This document shows positions 58,881 to 64,000 of a DNA stretch of 64,000 nt, one piece after another. The stretch spans positions 38,393,001 through 38,457,000 of the forward strand of contig NC_091671.1 in NCBI RefSeq assembly GCF_042453785.1, given 5' to 3'. This DNA comes from Malus domestica. Lineage: Eukaryota; Streptophyta; Magnoliopsida; Rosales; Rosaceae. Position 1 is the stretch's first letter; each line of letters begins with the position of its first letter. The notes below the pieces were generated by a model. That model worked only from the letters and a program-made list of their open reading frames with translations. It searched no databases and had not been told where the DNA came from. Position numbers and translations under genes: made by a program.

Positions 58881-61800
58881 TCAGAATACTCTCTCGAACA
58901 GTACTTTGGTAAGGTGGCCATTGATTGTTCCAGGATCCGAGCATGCAGAGTAGTAAAAGCTCCTTGCAACCGCGAAAAAGGTTTGCTTGATCGAAGATTC
59001 TATGGCACCATCCAAGGGCTTTTGCAGCACCATTTGCACAAGCTGCTGCATCTCCGGTTCGATTTCCTGAGTTGTCTTCATGTAGCTGCCGTTTTCATTC
59101 ACCTGAGAAAATAAAAGAGAAAAAAATATATATAAAAACAGCCTGATAACATAAAACGTGGAGAAAGGAGCCAACCCTAATGCAGAAATAGGTTTAATTT
59201 TCTGACCTTATGGTTTTGGTTTTGGTAGCAGCGAAGTTTGTTACAAACTTTGTTGGTGATCTTGAAAAGTTGCTCATGCTCTGGACTGGACAACAACAGC
59301 CCGTCTGAAGGCAAAAGGCCGGCGGTTTGATTTATCATTTCGACCAGCAACTCGGCTTCATCTTGGTGCACATCTCCTTTCTCTTGCCACTTCAGAAGCC
59401 ACTTTTCCCACTGCATTTTGATTAAGGAAAAAACAGAAGAAAAAAAAATCAAAATTAAACTTTTAGCTAGGGATCAGTAGAAATGTTTAATTTCTATAGT
59501 TGGGTAATGCACATAGAGATTTGGCTGCCAAACAAGGCCTAAAAAATATGGATGTTTTGCTAGAAACTCACAGCTTGGCGTAGAGGGTGGCTGATGTCTT
59601 GGCCATGCGCCACCATGGCGTCCAACGAGAGGCAGTGTAGGGTTGTCAGCAAGGTCTCAATGAGTCCCTGCCCTTTCTTGTTGGTATTCATCTTCCTGTA
59701 GCACAAGCCACATATAAATCTGCCTCATCCAAAATGCCTAAAACTCTTCCGCGACGACGGAAAATACAAGGGTCGTTATTCTATGTACGCAATTATTCCT
59801 TCTAGACAAACAACAATTTAATACGCAAAAATAGCGAAGTAGTATTTCTCGACAACAACCATAGTGGGTATCAGTAGCTTCCATCATGTGATGCAGAAAG
59901 TAAAAATTGGTAACATGGATGGTGTGCATTATTACCTAGATCTAAATCTTGGGACTTCCCACTTTTGAGTAGATTATTTGGTGCTTTGTATGACACTATT
60001 ATCTGGTCAAAGATTTGTCTGTGTGTACCTAGTAGCCTTTTGTTGGGTACCCTAGCAATGGAGAGATTTTTCAGTGTGACCGTTATACGGGATGTTACAC
60101 CACGTGTCACTATACAAATAGTAGGATATGTGTGCTAAAAAGTTAATAACTTAAAATATAAAATTTCCCATCATTCCTATTAAAACACGTGGTGTACCAC
60201 TTGTGTTCCCGTCACAACTAAAAATTTCTCCTAGCAATGAACCCTACTTGTGGAATTGGCACAAATGTGTCTGGCCGATGAATAAGACACCAAGAGACCG
60301 AACAACAATTGTATAACATTCACGTACCTAATTTTGAATTCATGTACAAAGGCCTTCCTTTGCTCAGAAGTTCCTTCTCTGAAATGAGACCCAATTGTCT
60401 CAATTAACGACGTCGTTTTAGCCCATGCAAGTCGTTCGTTGGCTCTTTCCGGCTCGAAAATACTCGATGCCGCAACAAAATAAGCCATGAGGAGGCTTCT
60501 TGTGCTCAATCCATAGTTTTCAAGTTTACATTCTGCGTACCACCTGCATATATATGTCGTAATTTAATATTGTATACAAGTTAAAAAATCAAGTTCCAAA
60601 AATTAATAATAATTTTCTATTCATAAATATAATATATTAGGTTTTATACTTTTGAATGCTGTCCCATTCGATCAGATGCAGTGCTTGGCAATTGTTGTAA
60701 TCCAGTTTTGCCAGGTCGAGATACAAATTGTTGTTTACGTAAGGCATCCTAGAACCAAACAAGTCGTTAGATTCCAAGTTCAAATTATTAGAAAATATCA
60801 AATAATTAATTGAAATAATTAGTTAATAATTAACTATTCATTCGGGTGGTCCTATATGCTGTCCCCTTACGGGGCCATATCTTCTGTTTGATTAATTAAA
60901 TAATGCAAACAAAAATACGACAAATGATTGGAATCTCTCAAAAGCGAGGGTTGGGGAACGTCCACCGTACAAAATACAAACTACAAATAAATAAAATACC
61001 TGTAGAGAGTCTTGCCAATCCAGACGTCATCACGGCCACCGTACTGTTGGATGTAGAATCTCGTCTCAAGCCGAGGTAAGCTCGCATACCATGGAACATC
61101 TAGTGCGTACCCAACCTGTTGGGTTTGCCCTCTCTTTAGAATATTCTTATTATATTTTTGGAGAGTACAATAAGACACGTATAAATCTTAGTAAAAAGAC
61201 AAATCGCAGTTGTAATCTGATTTACCCTTTCGCGATCTCTGAAGACAATTGGTATGATGGTTTCATCGCAACGTAATGTTATTATTTTTCGTATATTTTT
61301 ATATTCTAAAATATACTCTAATATGAGTAAGACGACAATCTTAATGTAACAAGAGTATAATATCAACTCTTTTTTTTTCTGACCCTTTCTCTTTAGAATA
61401 CTCTTATTTATTTTTGGAAAGTACGATTTATGGAACATACGTATATGTATACTCTTTCGCGATCTAGATTTAAAGGAAGTTTGTGATAGCAATATGTGAC
61501 ATTACAAATTTTATAGTATAATATAAACAGACAACAAGTTTAATATTTACTGTCAGTAATGTAACTAGAGTATAACATGAATAAAAAGTTTTGTGTTAAC
61601 ACGAGTAAATTGGTCGCATATACATCATAAAAATATGACCTTAATGGAAAATTGCTTGGCATCTTATTGATTTCTACTGAAAAGTAAGATTGGAATTTTA
61701 CCCGAAATTGAAATGAAAAGACTGAAACGCCCCTCTATTGCTCTCATTAAAAATGAACTAATATGGAAAATTGATGTTTTATATATACCTCGCCGGGCAA

Positions 61801-63895
61801 GTCCTTCGTGATGATCCATTTGTCCAGCAGCTCATTAGAAGCTTGTTTTTCCCTCAGAAATTTGGTTGAAAAGTCCTTAGCTTCCTCAAGGATTGTCTCT
61901 CCCGGGAACATCACCTGACTAGCCCTAAGCAAGTTGTACATTCCAGTCACAGCTTGTGTGGATTGCCCAGCAAAGCAGATGAATTCATTGCCCTTCTTGA
62001 AATGCTTAAACACATCTGTCCTCATTACCAAATTAGGTGATTAACAAGATTTGTTAACTAAACCAACGAAAGTAGAAACATATATACCTTTACCTATGCA
62101 TGCAGATTGTTACAGTAATATTACTACATATGGCGTAACAAAACTTACCAGGAGACACTTGGTGGCCATGCAACCTGAGTAGTCTGAATGCCATGGCTGT
62201 GTCATCAATATCCTGAACCTCCGAATTTCTTGCCCAACAAATTCCTTTCTCAGTCCAATATCTATCACAGAAAATATATTTGTTAATTTTATTTATACGC
62301 TACGCGACAATGCGACAGTAAAGCTGAAAAATTAGTCGAATGTAAGTTGTCGAGCGTACCTGCTTACGTAATTAATACATTCCTTAAGCTGCGGCTTGAA
62401 ATACCTAGAGATTCCCAAGCGCTGCAGACGATCCACAACCCATACGTGTTCGAACAAGTCAACTGGGTATACATTAGGTACTGAAATAAAATAGAAGAAG
62501 GTAATTAGGGTCATCATTCGGCTCGAGAGGCCAACTTTGGTCAGCGAAGTCACAAATGGCATGCATGATGTTAAACTGTTAAACAGATTTTCGGATAATA
62601 CTATTTATTTATACGCAAAACTCACACACTTGCTTACCTCCGCCGTTGAACTTGTGAACAGCTTTGGACAAATAATTCATGCAGTTGGGGTTTTTGGTTT
62701 GCATTAGTGCATAGGCAGTGGAGGCTGGGGAGAACAAGAAAGAGCCGTCTTGGGACTGCAGTTTTAGAAGCTTTTCCCAGTCCAAACCTGCCATTCCTTC
62801 CAAGCTGTGGAGAAGTGTTGTGGGCACTTTGTGCATTATTTCCCTCGGTATCCTATCCCCCATACATGCGCACACCCAGGATTAATAATTACACCATGTA
62901 CAAAAGTTCACAGACACCCAGCAGACCAAATTATAATATATCCACAGCGGATAAGGTTTCTTTATAATTAATTTGAAAAATAACAAACTTAAAAATTCCA
63001 AAAGTTTATGAGACTTGTATACTATGTACCTTGTGAGCTTTAGATCTCTCATGGCGTAAATCTCATGCAACACAGCACAATCATCAGGCACCTCCAGGTT
63101 TAAACTCCTAGCCATTTCGAGAACCGAAGGAAAAGCTACTTCGAACCCGATCGGCATGTGTTCGGCATTCTCGTTGCCAAGCTTGCTTATGTTCTCCTTG
63201 AAATACGTCATTCCTACGTGTGCATCGGCCAAAAACAAAATACGGTCACAGTGGATAACTAAACGCTAGCTTTTCATTTTAGGTAAACAGTGGCAGAGAT
63301 GGTATTTCATCATTATGACCCAAAAATGACCGGATAAGATTCCAAATCAGTCGTTAGCGCTGTATTGACTTATTGACCGGTTAGTTAGCGGTTACCTTTT
63401 TCACACTTGTCAGGATGAACGTTCCATGATTTGAGTGCGACAACGCAAGCTATGGTGTTGATGATGCGATCATGAGCAGTGATGATCTCACTATCTCCCC
63501 AAGAACCATCTGGGAGTTGGTTGTTGGCAATCCATTGGAGGCTGGATGGGAACTGTGGCAAGCCACTGCCTTCGACATCCTCCACTAACGCCACCCAAGC
63601 GGTGTCGTACGCCGAAATCGTAATCTCTCCGTCATCCATCGACTCCACCATCGATGTGATGGTCTCCACATGTTGCTTGATCTTATTAATTTGTCCAAAA
63701 TCCTTTCTCAAAACAAAAAGGAAAAATCAGAAAAATAGAAGAAAAAAATTGAAGTTGATAGAAAGGTAAAATATTGTTGGAAGTAGAAATGTAGTTTTGT
63801 TAGTACCGCAGGAGCTTCGTCTCCTTCTATGTCATCCTCCACAATCTCATGCCACTTTATCACTGGCAGACCATTTTGCAACACGTCTGCATATT
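58881..63895 (-). CDS. CPS: ent-Copalyl diphosphate synthase (5' end beyond right edge)
   Basis: Thirteen exons on the minus strand: 63895-63807, 63702-63396, 63213-63030, 62852-62638, 62480-62360, 62261-62149, 62015-61789, 61115-61000, 60748-60650, 60543-60328, 59695-59572, 59410-59207, 59102-58881. Phases agree and give 744 residues; the transit peptide and first exons are missing. It converts geranylgeranyl diphosphate to ent-copalyl diphosphate in plastids, the first committed gibberellin step. Visible motifs: SAYDTAWVALVED, class II DXDD as DIDD (62201-62212) in EVQDIDDTAMAFRLLR, the ent-type dyad His in LLHSLEG and Asn in PNVYPVDLFEHVW, and IQQYGGRDDVWIGKTLYRMP. The class I DDxxD is absent, as expected. 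One family B MITE lies in the intron 59696-60327. No defect is seen. The first exon boundaries (63895, 63702) are the least certain. Confidence 0.95.
60061..60229 (+). mobile_element. MITE family B, copy 3, in a CPS intron (10-bp target duplication)
   Basis: 169 bp starting gagagatttttcagtgtgac and ending gtcacaactaaaaatttct. Flanked by CCTAGCAATG at 60051-60060 and 60230-60239. Confidence 0.9.
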
Positions 63896-64000
63896 CTGAT
63901 CGTACATATATAATGATATATAAAACTGTATGCATATATTTACGAAGCAACCACAGTAAAAAGTAAAAAAAGTAAGAAAAGAAAGAAATAATAGAAGTAT

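Noticed and set aside
58881..63895. Bifunctional diterpene synthase (CPS/KS)
   Set aside because: The class II DXDD is present, but no class I DDxxD is seen in the C-terminal exons, and the protein ends as plant CPS does.

Overview
The window is plant nuclear DNA: intron-rich genes with GT-AG splice sites, AT-rich intergenic DNA, SINEs, many MITEs and LTR retroelements. The gene set (eS24, PRP18, NAA20, a SKIP17-like F-box protein, ent-copalyl diphosphate synthase) is that of a dicot. The repeats resemble ones I associate with apple/pear relatives (Rosaceae, Maleae). That assignment is an inference from memory, not a search.

Left part (1-32.7 kb). The 5' part of an IDM1-like PHD-finger/acetyltransferase gene runs off the left edge (minus strand). 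Next come a complete five-exon ribosomal protein eS24 gene (minus) and, divergently oriented, a single-exon NKAP-family spliceosome-associated gene (plus). A 907-bp fold-back Mutator-type MITE follows. Then come a two-exon DUF868 gene whose 3' end and downstream DNA are tandemly duplicated, a 12-exon SKIP17-like F-box gene, a broken WDR5-like WD40 fragment, a three-exon small plastid-type membrane protein (DUF6737-like), and PRP18 (minus, two exons).

Middle part (33-53.3 kb). This is a repeat complex. A SINE, a 260-290-bp tandem duplication and a GAA-rich MITE inserted inside another MITE lead into an 18.0-kb element bounded by a perfect 9-bp target duplication (AAGTGTTAA) and about 600-bp inverted termini. 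Inside it sits a 16.6-kb gag-bearing, apparently pol-less LTR retroelement with a slightly decayed 5-bp target duplication. That retroelement contains a rearranged inverted dimer of itself: two head-to-head arms of about 6-7 kb joined at about 46,403 through a 5-bp microhomology. It carries four LTR copies of different length, a 38-bp tandem repeat, a gag with several stops, an antisense coiled-coil ORF (one copy intact, one with a stop), and an F-box gene fragment present in one arm only. The right terminus lies 128 bp upstream of the NAA20 start codon.

Right part (53.3-64 kb). A six-exon NAA20 (NatB catalytic subunit) gene is followed by three copies of a 170-bp MITE, each with its own 9-10-bp target duplication. 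On the minus strand lie 13 exons of a class II diterpene cyclase, ent-copalyl diphosphate synthase (DXDD motif; His and Asn of the ent-type catalytic dyad), the first committed step of gibberellin synthesis. Its 5' end is beyond the right edge. Apart from the divergent eS24/NKAP pair, the cellular genes do not form an obvious pathway cluster.
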